Origin: Histomonas meleagridis
Taxonomy: Eukaryota > Parabasalia > Tritrichomonadida > Dientamoebidae
DNA: 64,000 nt
Assembly: GCA_020186115.1 (NCBI GenBank)
Contig: WSYJ01000153.1
Location: 1 to 64,000 of the forward strand
Direction of reading: 5' to 3'
Under the pieces are notes generated by a model, which did no database searches, was not told the DNA's origin, and worked only from the letters and a program-made list of their open reading frames with translations. This document shows positions 18,934 through 28,846 of this stretch, one piece after another; position 1 is the first letter of the stretch; every line of letters starts with the position of its first letter. A program made the position numbers and the translations under genes.

Positions 18934-21900
18934 TTATTCATCTATCAAAGAAAAAACATTAGTACTAAAACTACTTTGTTCTTCTTGTGACTGAAATGCG
19001 CTCAGTTGTATATTTTTGTATCCATGATTTTGTAAAATCGCATCAATATACGACTTCATTGCTGATTGAAATTCTTTTGATTCTTTAGTGTTTACTTCGT
19101 CCACGTCGAAAAGGTCAGAGAAATCGCTTAAACATTGATATAATTCGTATGAATCTTTCACCAATTTTAATTTTCCGTCACAAATACTATACATTTTTGT
19201 TGGACTTTGATGAACAAAAACGTTTGTTAAAGGAATTTGTAACGAAGAATAATTACATAAATATTTATCACATTTAATTAATTTATTATTCTTTTCATTA
19301 TATATAAAATTACGAATATTATCAATCAACAAATTTGTTAATAACTTCGAATTAATTTTAATTCCACATTTACTACAATTAAAACATTTCCCTGTTATAC
19401 CATAAAACGTATTATTTTTAAAACATTTCGGACATTTAAATTGAAGTTCATTTTCATTATTTATATTTTCATAATTCGGTACATCGAATAAATTATATAT
19501 TAAATCAATCGAAATCGACTTAAATGGTTTTAATGTTTGTATTAACGCGGGTATAAATTGATTCTTTTTATACCAATTTATATCAATTTCATTAATATTT
19601 TTAATATCTTTTGGAACTTTATATTTTTCGGATGAATTACATCGAATATATTGGACAGTGTCATCGAAGTAATGAATTTTTCCTTTGTTTTGTAAATTAC
19701 TTAAAAATATTCCAAATGATTCTTCTTTATTATAATTCTTTGGAATTTTCGATGTTATAATAAATTCATTTATTATTAAATTTTTAGGTTTTAATAATTT
19801 TTTTATTATATTTATAAATTCAACTTCGAAATCATTCGAATTTAAATATTTCGTAATTATAATTTCAATTAATTTCTTAGTGAATAAACACCAATCAAAA
19901 CGAAGTAGAAAATTATTATTAACAACTTCATTTATATTATTATCATATGCTATATATGAATTTTTTTCCGAAATAAAAATTTTCGAAAATTTATTTTTTA
20001 TTTCATATTGAATCGGAACTTTTTTATTAAAACTCAAATCATTTCCTTTAAGAATTATTATATTTCGATTAATATTTATTATTTCATTATTAAAAAGATT
20101 CGAAATTTCATTTTTCAATATTTCGTTTATATTACTTAAAGGAAATCTTCCATTTTTGATTTTAAAATATTTCGGTATTAAGTAAAGAATTAATGTAATC
20201 GATTCTCTTAAAGTTAATGAGTTTTTATCATCTTTTTCTTTTAATACGTCAAAAGTTTTTAATAATTCGGAAATTAATAAAGGAATTAAACCTTTAAATT
20301 TATTATTATTTAAAGTTGTAAAACAAATATTTTTCTCTTTAATAATTTTGGCTTCCACAAATTCTGATTCTAATAAAATTGTTGAATCATTTATTAAAAT
20401 TGGATATTTTTTACTATTATTAATATTCTTTTGAGTTTCTTTAATAATATTTTCTTGGATTTTGTCTGGAATTAAAAATCCTTTTTTATTACATGTTAAC
20501 ATAAACATTGATTCAATAAATTTTTTATTATTTTCATACATTATATTCGACCATTGATCGCCAGTAATTCTTGCGATTTTATTTGCAAAAAGTATTAAAT
20601 TTCGTTTTTCTAATAATTGTTTTATTAATAATGTGTCTCTTCTACTTAATCCTATAATCATCGAAAGTTGTTGATTATTATTTGATTTTAATGCATTATA
20701 AACTTTTTCTTCTTCAATCATTGGTCGATTTATTGATAATTCATTTAATATTAACGATGAAAATGTATCAGTTTTTAATTGATAAAACTTTTTATATATT
20801 CGTTTTAAGTTCAGAAGCATTCTCCCCGAAGTTAATGAATAAATCGATGAAGGAAAAACAGTTCGAAAATGACGACCGAATTTTCTCCATTGTTGAATCT
20901 TTAATTCTTTAATTCTATTTAACAAAATCTTTAAATCTTTATTTATATCATAAGAAATTAACAAATCAATATCATATTGATCAAGTTTATCCAAAAAAAG
21001 TGTTAATAATTCGGATTCACTTTGACAAAATATTGTTAATGAATCATTATATTGATTAGGTTTGTTACCGACAATATAAGTAATGATTTTATGTCCAGCG
21101 CCAGATTTTAACTTGTTTTCAACCATGTTTTCGATGTCCCATTGATATAAAATTCGAATTGACAAAAGAAAAACACTTTTCTTATAATAATAAATAGATA
21201 AAATACAAATGTTAAATGATGGCTTTAAGTTATTTTTGATTAAATTAATGTTATTAAAGTTTTGCGTGTTTAACATTGGTATAGTTGTTTCGAAATGTAA
21301 TGATTGTGAACATTCAACACTTATCCATTGTGTACCTTTAATATTATTACGTAAACTTAAATGTTCTGTTAATGAAAGTGTTGAACCATTTATCGATTGA
21401 TAATATTTACCTTTTAATGGAACATCAAATAATTTCGTATCTGAACTGATTTCTACTTCTAAATAATTGTTGGTTTCATGTTCAATTGTTTTCTTTTCGA
21501 TCCATTGAAGTGATTTTATAATTCCATTACATTGTTTGATAATTGATAGAATTTCCCGTTCAATATCAGATTTAGATTCGTTGCTTCTTGGTAAAAATTG
21601 TAAATAATATGACGGAGATGTGATACATAAGCAAATTGTACCATACTGATATGGGTCTGCATCATATTTACAAAATAAATATAAAAGATTACTTTCTTCA
21701 AATATCGAAAATAAATATAATTCACGAATTTCGGATTGAGATGTGTCAAATGTTACATTGTCATGCGTAAATGGTTCATTCGTATCTGATGTTGGAATAT
21801 CAAAAATAGAATTAAGGCGTGGCTCATCACTTGCGATTTGAAATGAATCTGTGGTTTTTGTGAATGGTTGGAATGTTATTTTGGTTTTGGTTTTTGGTGC

Positions 21901-22404
21901 ATTTTCAAAATTTAAAGGTTTTGACTTCTTAAGTTTGGAAATTGGACTTTTTTCAAGGAGAGATTTTAAAGCTGAAACATTGTATTTATTGTCTGCCTTT
22001 GGTTTTGGTTTATCTGAAAAGTTATTGTTTCGAGAAACTTGTAAAAATTTTGATAAATCATTACCAACATGTGATTTTGTAGGTGACATTTTAGGATTTT
22101 TTGCTTTATGAAAAGCAGGACTCGTATCAACATCGGTTATTTCATTTGATGAACCAATTTCTTCAGGTGTCTCAATGTCATAAAATACATTATCTGAATT
22201 ATTTTTCTTATTTGGACTCGCAAGTTGATTTTTTCTTGTTTGTTTGCGTTGAGGACTTTTTATCTCTTGTATTTTTGAATTAGATGATTTTAATGAATCA
22301 TCTGTATCTGAAATTTCATATACTTGGTAACTTGATTCACTTTCATGAGGAGATGGTTGTATATTTTTTGTTTGTTTTGCTCTTCTGGGAGAAGTTCTTC
22401 TCAT
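18934..22404 (-). CDS. DNA polymerase alpha catalytic-subunit homolog lacking catalytic motifs
   Basis: The 1,156-residue protein aligns along its length with POLA1. It has a basic disordered N-terminus (1-220), an N-terminal domain (WISVECSQ at 360-367), and an inactive-exonuclease-like region (LLISYDINKDLK 481-492, WRKFGRHFR 506-514, GRMLLN 527-532). Next come FANKIARITGDQWSN (606-620) and GFLIPDK (642-648), then NICFTT (692-697), RFDWC (835-839) and two C-terminal zinc modules (C991, C994, C1007, C1010 and C1045, C1050, C1075). The polymerase motifs are eroded. Motif A reads LLESEFVEAKII where DFNSLYPSII is expected. Motif B (about 730-746) lacks KLTANSMYG. Motif C reads ILKGNDLS where YGDTDS is expected. 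It is probably a non-catalytic polymerase-alpha paralog. ATG 22404. Confidence 0.75.
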   Translation of the reverse strand: MRRTSPRRAKQTKNIQPSPHESESSYQVYEISDTDDSLKSSNSKIQEIKSPQRKQTRKNQLASPNKKNNSDNVFYDIETPEEIGSSNEITDVDTSPAFHKAKNPKMSPTKSHVGNDLSKFLQVSRNNNFSDKPKPKADNKYNVSALKSLLEKSPISKLKKSKPLNFENAPKTKTKITFQPFTKTTDSFQIASDEPRLNSIFDIPTSDTNEPFTHDNVTFDTSQSEIRELYLFSIFEESNLLYLFCKYDADPYQYGTICLCITSPSYYLQFLPRSNESKSDIEREILSIIKQCNGIIKSLQWIEKKTIEHETNNYLEVEISSDTKLFDVPLKGKYYQSINGSTLSLTEHLSLRNNIKGTQWISVECSQSLHFETTIPMLNTQNFNNINLIKNNLKPSFNICILSIYYYKKSVFLLSIRILYQWDIENMVENKLKSGAGHKIITYIVGNKPNQYNDSLTIFCQSESELLTLFLDKLDQYDIDLLISYDINKDLKILLNRIKELKIQQWRKFGRHFRTVFPSSIYSLTSGRMLLNLKRIYKKFYQLKTDTFSSLILNELSINRPMIEEEKVYNALKSNNNQQLSMIIGLSRRDTLLIKQLLEKRNLILFANKIARITGDQWSNIMYENNKKFIESMFMLTCNKKGFLIPDKIQENIIKETQKNINNSKKYPILINDSTILLESEFVEAKIIKEKNICFTTLNNNKFKGLIPLLISELLKTFDVLKEKDDKNSLTLRESITLILYLIPKYFKIKNGRFPLSNINEILKNEISNLFNNEIININRNIIILKGNDLSFNKKVPIQYEIKNKFSKIFISEKNSYIAYDNNINEVVNNNFLLRFDWCLFTKKLIEIIITKYLNSNDFEVEFINIIKKLLKPKNLIINEFIITSKIPKNYNKEESFGIFLSNLQNKGKIHYFDDTVQYIRCNSSEKYKVPKDIKNINEIDINWYKKNQFIPALIQTLKPFKSISIDLIYNLFDVPNYENINNENELQFKCPKCFKNNTFYGITGKCFNCSKCGIKINSKLLTNLLIDNIRNFIYNEKNNKLIKCDKYLCNYSSLQIPLTNVFVHQSPTKMYSICDGKLKLVKDSYELYQCLSDFSDLFDVDEVNTKESKEFQSAMKSYIDAILQNHGYKNIQLSAFQSQEEQSSFSTNVFSLIDE

Positions 22405-22446
22405 TTTAATTTTAAACGTTCATTCTAAAAAGTGGCATTTCCAAAG
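22405..22446. promoter_or_regulatory. 42-bp divergent promoter with AAAAAGTGG motif
   Basis: The spacer separates two divergent genes and contains TTCTAAAAAGTGG at 22423-22435, 12 nt before the ATG at 22447. The same AAAAAGTG core recurs near several other starts in the window. Confidence 0.5.
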
Positions 22447-22839
22447 ATGAAAAAAATCGAAATTATGATAGATGATCCAATGTTACAAGCAAATAAGGAG
22501 CCAAAAATAACATTCGAAATTCAAAACAATGATTTGGTATATCCATGTGATCCTTCTATTGCTGTCGATTGTGCAAATTTGATTTTTGAAGGCTATAGCG
22601 CAACAAGATCGATGGGATGCTTGAAAATTTCTATAAGAGACAATAGAAACATCTTAGAATCAATAATTGATTTTATTCATGGAAGTCCAATAATTATTGA
22701 TAAAACAAACGCTTACATTATAAGACAACTTGCTGATGCTTTAGGGATCCCACTCTTATCAGAGCATGCCTTAAGATTCATAAATTCAAATGGATCTTTC
22801 ACGACTGATGATGAATTCGATGAGTTTGATGTAGACTAA
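22447..22839 (+). CDS. Small BTB/POZ-like protein
   Basis: The 130-residue protein begins MKKIEIMIDD at the first ATG (an upstream GTG at 22432 is less likely). Its pattern is BTB-like: a strand-rich start, a PSIAVDCANLIFEG segment, a NRNILESIIDFIHGSPIII helix-strand, then NAYIIRQLADALGIPLLSE, followed by an acidic tail. BTB folds mediate dimerisation or adaptor contacts. The match is by pattern only. It is divergent from the polymerase-alpha-like gene and may share its promoter. Confidence 0.5.
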   Translation: MKKIEIMIDDPMLQANKEPKITFEIQNNDLVYPCDPSIAVDCANLIFEGYSATRSMGCLKISIRDNRNILESIIDFIHGSPIIIDKTNAYIIRQLADALGIPLLSEHALRFINSNGSFTTDDEFDEFDVD

Positions 22840-23351
22840 TTTAAAATAATAATAACTAATTTGTATGAATAAAATCACATTTTAGCATAATAATTTATGA
22901 TCTATGATTTGAAAACAATTCATTAGTTTTGGTTTAAAATATGCATTAAAAGTAAGTCACATTTAATTATTCATTTAATTACATATAAATTATACCTTTT
23001 CATCTTTTATTAAAGAATAATGTAACATTATGATCATTAAATTTTAATATGCTTAGGTTTATCCTAATAAAATAATTAACAGATACATTTTATCTATTCA
23101 AAAATCAAAGGAATTAGTTTCATGAGCATATTTTTATGAAGACTTGTTGTTAAATTTTAAAATAGTATTTCTTTGTAACAAAATTAATAAAATTTAAAGA
23201 AAATAAATTTCAGTCTTTGCTGTCAAATATTTTATTCAAAATCTTCAAGCTTTTGTTTGGATAAATAAAAAATAGATGCTACAACATTTAAGCGATTGCA
23301 AAATTGTCCAAAGTTCTTTTCAGTTATACCTTGCCAAATGCATAATTTGAT
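22840..23351. other. Intergenic spacer, nothing seen
   Basis: AT-rich sequence between two plus-strand genes. No gene, structured RNA or repeat is recognised. Confidence 0.4.
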
Positions 23352-24113
23352 ATGGACAAAAAAATAAACAATGATTCTATTCAACCATTCATTACGAGAA
23401 GGATAAGTAGTCATTCAATTTCTCCATTAACTTCAAAGTTCATCTCGCCTCGAATTAGAGCAAGCTCAGCAATGATTGAACCATCCACTAATATTTTTAT
23501 TAATTATATTCCTGCTGAATTTACGGAAAATGATCTTCGAAATTTATGTTCCAAATATGGAAACATAGTTCGAAGTAAAATAATGATTAACTTGGATACA
23601 GGGAAATCAAAATGCTTTGGATTTGTGAGGTTTGAAAATCTTGCTCAAGCACAAAAAGCTATCATGGAATTAAATGGCATGGAAATTGGGAAAAAACAGT
23701 TACTAGCTAAGTATGCACAATCAAATGAAAAAATAGAACAAGTTACAGAAGCGATTTATATAAAAAGATTACCATTAACTGTTAATATTCAACAAGTTCA
23801 ACAAATATTTTCAAAATTCGGTATAATTATTCAAATATCGCCACATATGTTTACTGGTATTGATTCCCAAACTTGGAGATGTATAATAAGATATACAAAT
23901 AAACAATCAGCTTCTGAAGCAATATCAGTAATGAATAATCAAATTATACATAAAAATTCAAAACCAATTCATGTGCGTTATGCAGATGAATCAAAAATCG
24001 ATTATCCTATATTTCATCAATGTATACCATTTGAATTTAATAATAACATTTATTTATCTTCAGAAAATGATCTTTTTGAAATGCAATTGCTGCCAAGTTT
24101 TTTATTAGAATGA
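23352..24113 (+). CDS. RNA-binding protein with two RRMs
   Basis: The 253-residue protein has a Ser-rich N-terminus (1-45), RRM1 at about 47-122 (RNP2 IFINYI, RNP1 KCFGFVRF) and RRM2 at about 135-210 (IYIKRL; the RNP1 position reads WRCIIRYT and is weaker). The tandem arrangement resembles ELAV/CELF/PABP-type single-stranded-RNA binders. RRM1 keeps the aromatic residues that stack on RNA, while RRM2 has partly lost them. The specific target is unknown. ATG 23352; a single gene in its strand context. Confidence 0.85.
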   Translation: MDKKINNDSIQPFITRRISSHSISPLTSKFISPRIRASSAMIEPSTNIFINYIPAEFTENDLRNLCSKYGNIVRSKIMINLDTGKSKCFGFVRFENLAQAQKAIMELNGMEIGKKQLLAKYAQSNEKIEQVTEAIYIKRLPLTVNIQQVQQIFSKFGIIIQISPHMFTGIDSQTWRCIIRYTNKQSASEAISVMNNQIIHKNSKPIHVRYADESKIDYPIFHQCIPFEFNNNIYLSSENDLFEMQLLPSFLLE

Positions 24114-24702
24114 AAATTATATAAAAGAAAGGTAATTAATAAATATTTTGGGATTGATTAATATTTTTTTAAGAAATAATATATTTTTTTATTATTAATA
24201 AATTACTTCTTGAATTGATTTGAGACTTTTTAATCAAGTTATCTGATTAATTAACAATTGTTTAAGATGCATATAAATGCTTAAAGCAAGCAATATTCAA
24301 ATTCTGCTTAAAATTTTAATTATTATTTGTCTTTAAACGATGAGTAATATCACCAGAAATAGTACATTTGCTTCATTCATAATTTGGATTAATTGTATAT
24401 ATGAAGTTTTCAATCATTCTTAATAAACCAAAAATCATCCTTTGTATCGAAGCTCTATAGGTACATCTCATTAAAACAATAACTACCTTTCGGTGATTAA
24501 CCAGTTTAGAAAATTCTTCATAGTGTGGAAACAATTCTTAGATTTGGTTCAGTTGTAGATATGATCGAATGCACAAGCAATTGGATTTGATGGAATTTTG
24601 AGTGTGGCAAAGAGTAATTAAAATATGAAATAAGAAATGTCACTTTTTATATATTTAGAAACAGGAAAAAACGGTTATCGATGGCTATGGTCCTCCTTTC
24701 GA
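24114..24702. other. Intergenic spacer
   Basis: No gene supported. An ATG at 24637 (ATGTCACTTTTTA) is in frame with eS21 and would add 22 residues not present in that family. The CACTTTTT there may instead be a promoter motif. Confidence 0.4.
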
Positions 24703-24957
24703 ATGCAAAACGAAAAAGGCGAAATTGTTGATAGACTTATCCCTCGTAAGTGTGATGCCACACACCGCCTTATCCCACCACATGATCACGCATCTGTTCA
24801 ATTCAGAATTGCAAAACTCAATGATGAAGGCCTTCCAACTGGCGAATTTGAAACAGTAGTTTTCTCTGGTTACCTTCGTAACCTTGGAGAGGCAGACAAT
24901 GCTCTTAATCGCATTGCGACAGAGAAAGGCCTTTTGCAAAACGTTTATCGTGCATAA
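24703..24957 (+). CDS. RPS21: 40S ribosomal protein eS21
   Basis: The 84-residue frame beginning MQNEKGEIVDRLIPRKC fits the eS21 family, which starts MQND.GE.VD.Y.PRKCS. It continues DHASVQFRIAKL and GYLRNLGEADNALNRIATEKGLL, matching the family's small-subunit fold and length (about 80-87 residues). eS21 sits on the 40S body near the mRNA exit. The start is set at ATG 24703 by family length, although an in-frame ATG exists at 24637. The codons are GC-richer than neighbouring genes, consistent with high expression. Confidence 0.9.
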   Translation: MQNEKGEIVDRLIPRKCDATHRLIPPHDHASVQFRIAKLNDEGLPTGEFETVVFSGYLRNLGEADNALNRIATEKGLLQNVYRA

Positions 24958-25085
24958 AATATCAAATTAATAGCATTTAATTTTTAAAGATTTTATTTTT
25001 TCCCAACATATTTTTTTAGAAATGAAATAAAAAATGAACTTAAATAATTCTCAGAGAGAGCCATGAAATTATTAATCACTGAGGC

Positions 25086-25358
25086 GATGATAAACTTGAA
25101 TCTCTCATCAATTCACTGAAATTCCGTCGTCTTGAAGACACAATCTTTGGGCTTCGTAACATGCTCGTTCGAGAATAAGAAGCTTTATCTGCTCTTCCTT
25201 GGGTTTGTCATGAATTTGGTTCAATTCGAAATTTAATTTATCAAATTAAAAGACTCAAAACTCGAGAATTACGAATATCATAAGATGAGCTTATAAAACG
25301 AAGACCACTTTCAACATGTTATCGGCAGTATCTTTATCTTTTAATTGTTGCTTGCTAA
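25086..25358 (+). pseudogene. Unrecognised gene remnant with two stops
   Basis: One plus-strand frame reads as protein for 90 codons apart from TAA codons at about 25176 and 25281. It has a helical charged pattern (LESLINSLKFRRLEDTIFG, then FGSIRNLIYQIKRLKTREL). There is no nearby ATG. It looks like a decayed coiled-coil gene, with the parent unidentified. Confidence 0.4.
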
Positions 25359-25739
25359 TTTTTCATAAATACTGCCTTAATAATTTTTTTTAAAGTGTTT
25401 CGATATAATTGAAGTCAGCCAATGTCATGATTGTTATTCGAATGATAGCCTGTAATTTACTATTGTTATATCATGCATCATCAAAATCATATAAATTTTA
25501 TGAATATTATAATTAATATAATTTAAAAAAAGGAAAAAATTTGGCTTTGGATAGTATTTAAAATATATTCTTTCAAAGTATGTTGACTCATGTACACAAT
25601 AGAAACAGGAAAATCAACAATTTTTAAAAATTTTGTATACATTACAAAATAAACCATTCAATAAATATTAACACACTTATCCCACCAAAAAGCTTATGAT
25701 TATAATTCTTTAAAAGGTCCATATATTATTTTTATAGTT
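25359..25739. other. Spacer, nothing seen
   Basis: AT-rich sequence with no supported feature. Confidence 0.35.
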
Positions 25740-25940
25740 AAATATAAGTGTTAAGCAAAAAGGAATTGATGTTAAAGCAAAAGGTGATATTTGTTACAAT
25801 AATTTTATGTTTTAAAATAATATTTGGAAATTATCTTAAGAATTTTATACAGTATTTATTTCTGAATCGGTGGTAGATTACGTAGAAATAACAAAATTAC
25901 TTCTTGACCAAAAAGGAATTGATATTAATGCTAACATAAT
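25740..25940 (+). pseudogene. Orphan ankyrin-module remnant
   Basis: Two partial ankyrin units: QKGIDVKAKGDI near 25756-25788, then TVFISESVVDYVEITKLLLD with its Thr codon at 25849, ending GIDINAN. The gap between them contains ATATTTGGAAATTAT, the same conserved spacer motif as in the other arrays, but is about 17-20 nt short of 80. No intact ankyrin gene lies next to it. Confidence 0.6.
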
Positions 25941-26132
25941 AATTCTCCAGATCTCCCTAATTATATGGAAGTACATACTTAGATAACCTTTATGCCACTA
26001 AAATTTTTTAATCAGGACAATAAAATTAAACGAATAATGGTGATCACCATTGTTGCAAAAAAATAAAATTATGATTTTATTGATATTTTTCTTCCCAATG
26101 ACATTTAAGTTGAGAGTTAGATAAATGTGTTT

Positions 26133-26534
26133 TTATACTTCATTCAAATAAGGGAAAATTTCATTCCAATAAAGATGATACCATTTGATCAACGTTTCTC
26201 TGTGATGTCGTGTTTCTTTTGTTAGGCTAAGTCCAAGCTTCTGATTAAGCTTAATAGCTTTAAAGCGAAGTTCTGTGATACTTCCGGGTTTTTTATCCCA
26301 CTTCGTAATTTTTTCGCATATTTCTTTAAATTTTTTATCAGTATCAAAATCTGTCAATGTTTTTGTATCTTTGTCTTTTAAAATATCTTTTAATAGTGAT
26401 CGGTATTCGATAATTAACTGTTGTTTGATATTTTCTCGTTGTTCCGGATTCTTACGAGCCTGAACTTCTGCATCAATTTCCGCAAAAAGTTCATTGATTT
26501 TCCCTATTACATCATTTGGCATTTGGCTGATCAT
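26133..26534 (-). CDS. Small helical protein, unknown
   Basis: The 133-residue frame from ATG 26534 is rich in Lys, Glu, Ile and Leu and looks entirely helical. It ends with the aromatic stretch KWYHLYWNEIFPYL. It has no signal peptide, membrane segment or cysteines. I do not recognise a family. It stands alone in a gene-poor region with about 2.3 kb of spacer upstream. Ordinary codon use and the absence of low complexity support a real gene. Confidence 0.55.
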   Translation of the reverse strand: MISQMPNDVIGKINELFAEIDAEVQARKNPEQRENIKQQLIIEYRSLLKDILKDKDTKTLTDFDTDKKFKEICEKITKWDKKPGSITELRFKAIKLNQKLGLSLTKETRHHRETLIKWYHLYWNEIFPYLNEV

Positions 26535-28846
26535 GAATGAAAGCTTGCAAAGCTATTGAAAAAGTTATTTGTGCTAAAATTTTTTGGCAAATTTTGCAAA
26601 AAACAAGCAGCTGAGTGCAGAAAGTAGTTTTTTGGAAATCATCTAACACTCATTGCGAAAATTATAAAACAATTAAAAGCTATAGAGTTTACTAAATCTT
26701 ATTTTGTATAAATCTCGGAATCATCAAAAAGTATTGAAAAAAAATTGATACTGTTGGAAGAAATAAGAAGTTCGTTCATTTCAAAACATAACTTTGCATA
26801 AAATATATTCTAAAATCTTTGTTTTTATGCAATTTTTTTTCAATCTGAAAAGAAATGCTCGGATTGATTTTTCTTATAATTTCTAATCATTTTAATAAAT
26901 TCTAGATTCCGATAATAGTTATATTTTTTAATAGCATATATTAGTTTTTAAATTAATTTTCGAATAATATATTTCTGCTTTATTTTCGAAGAGAAAGCAG
27001 TATATTTTGATCGTATCCACATAAAGTATTGAAATAACAATACTTTTTCAACTCAGTTTTCTGATTCATGACGGTTATAACCGGTGGTTAATTCGGAATT
27101 GTGAGGTTTACAAAAAAAATAATTAATTAATGGAATCTCTCAAGATATACTGAGCAATTGGAAAAATAAGAAAATGTTTAAGGCTTACAATAAAATGTCC
27201 AATATAATGATCGAAATTTCCTTTTGTAATGAAGGAATAACTTTCAAAAAAACTTTTTTTAACAAAACCCGAAAAACATTTTGTCAAGATTATTTCATTA
27301 TGAACATCGAATAATATTTCATTAAATTTATAGTAATATATTATATATATTGCAATATATTTTTGACTGAAAAATTCCACATGTTAAAAAACTCGTTAAT
27401 CAATCTGAAGATTTTGAGTAGCCAAACGTTTATTAAAAAATTTTCAGCAGGAAAAAATACATTTTAATGTCAAAAAATATCGATTTGACAACAGAATCTA
27501 CGTATTTAAAATCGACACTTTTAATGGTCACTATTAAAATAAATTAATTTATTCAGCACACGAAGTTCAAAACGAAATTTTGGGGATATCAAAAAAATCG
27601 ATAATACATTTAGAAAATTTTACAAAGACAAATTTTTGAAATTCTGCGTATACATTGAAATTCCATTAGAAAAAATTCCTCTACTAAAATTTTATATAAC
27701 TTTACATTTTGAAGAGTTTCTATATTATTATAATATTAGAACAAAACAGACGGTTGACACTATAACCGTAATTTCTCCTCAAAAATCATTATTCAATTTC
27801 ATCTATCGGAGCGGCTCCCAGTTTTTCCTAGAAAATTGTGGTTATTATTTCTGATGTTTATTCTTTACATGTATCGTCATTCAGTATTGAATACTTTATT
27901 ATTAGAAAAAGTTTCATGAAACTTCGGATTAGATTTACTTACGCACTTTTTCCTTCTTATCCTTGGCGCTGGCCATTTTTTACTATATTCTTTTTTTATC
28001 TTCTCTCGATATTTTTTTTATCTTATTATTCTCTATTTTAGATGGTGCAGTATAAACGATCTCCCTGCTAATTTATTTTTTTCCAAGAATTCTAGCGGTT
28101 GAATGTAATACTTACGATTAAAAATAAACAATATTTCGACCTAATGATGTACTTATTGTTTATTGAATATTAAGATTTTTGATAAAATATGAGAGATAAT
28201 TAAATTTTATATTCAAATAAGATGAAAAAACCGTTCTATTACATTATTACAGATTAGATTCTAAAATATGAATAAATATCTAGCCGTTTTTAACTTTTAT
28301 TGGTTAATCATTAAGTTCTGTTCATAAATAATGGTTATTCTAATTATTATAGTTTAATAATTTCTTTCCTATTATATATATCAATAGATTGATATATCGA
28401 TTTTATAAATGTACAATAATTTTCCCGTTGATTGATGCATAATTTTTTTGATTCAATAATATATATTTCAGAATTTAAACAGAGAAAAAAATCAGTAAAA
28501 TTGATTATTTATAAATTCGAACCTTTTCTTCCTGCTTATAGGATATTGATCTAAATTATTTATCAGATATTAACTTCAATCACATATATGATTTTGTTTT
28601 CATTATTTTTGATTTTGTGCATAATGTGTAGTTGATATATTATTGTTTTTTAAATTAAAAATATTATCTTATTAAAGATTGTTTTCTCGAAGTTAATAAA
28701 AAAAGACATGTAAATAATACCATTAATTAATGTTAAAATTAAATCAATTTATTTTCTCAATAATAATTTTTATAAAAAAATATTGGTGAAATGGCTGAGT
28801 CACTTTTGTAGCTTTGCTCAAAAAGTGGCATTACTTGTTGAACAAG
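26535..28846. other. Long gene-poor spacer
   Basis: About 2.3 kb without a convincing gene. The several short open frames are low-complexity. A palindrome GGTTATAACC occurs near 27070-27079. Just before the next gene, CACTTTTG (28801) and CTCAAAAAGTGG (28817-28828) form an inverted pair 18-45 nt before the ATG. Confidence 0.45.

Noticed and set aside
24637-24702. 22-residue N-terminal extension of eS21
   Set aside because: The family begins at the MQN position; the upstream in-frame stretch is more likely leader sequence.
27636-28041. Two short plus-strand frames in the long spacer
   Set aside because: Hydrophobic low-complexity text, no start context, no family resemblance.
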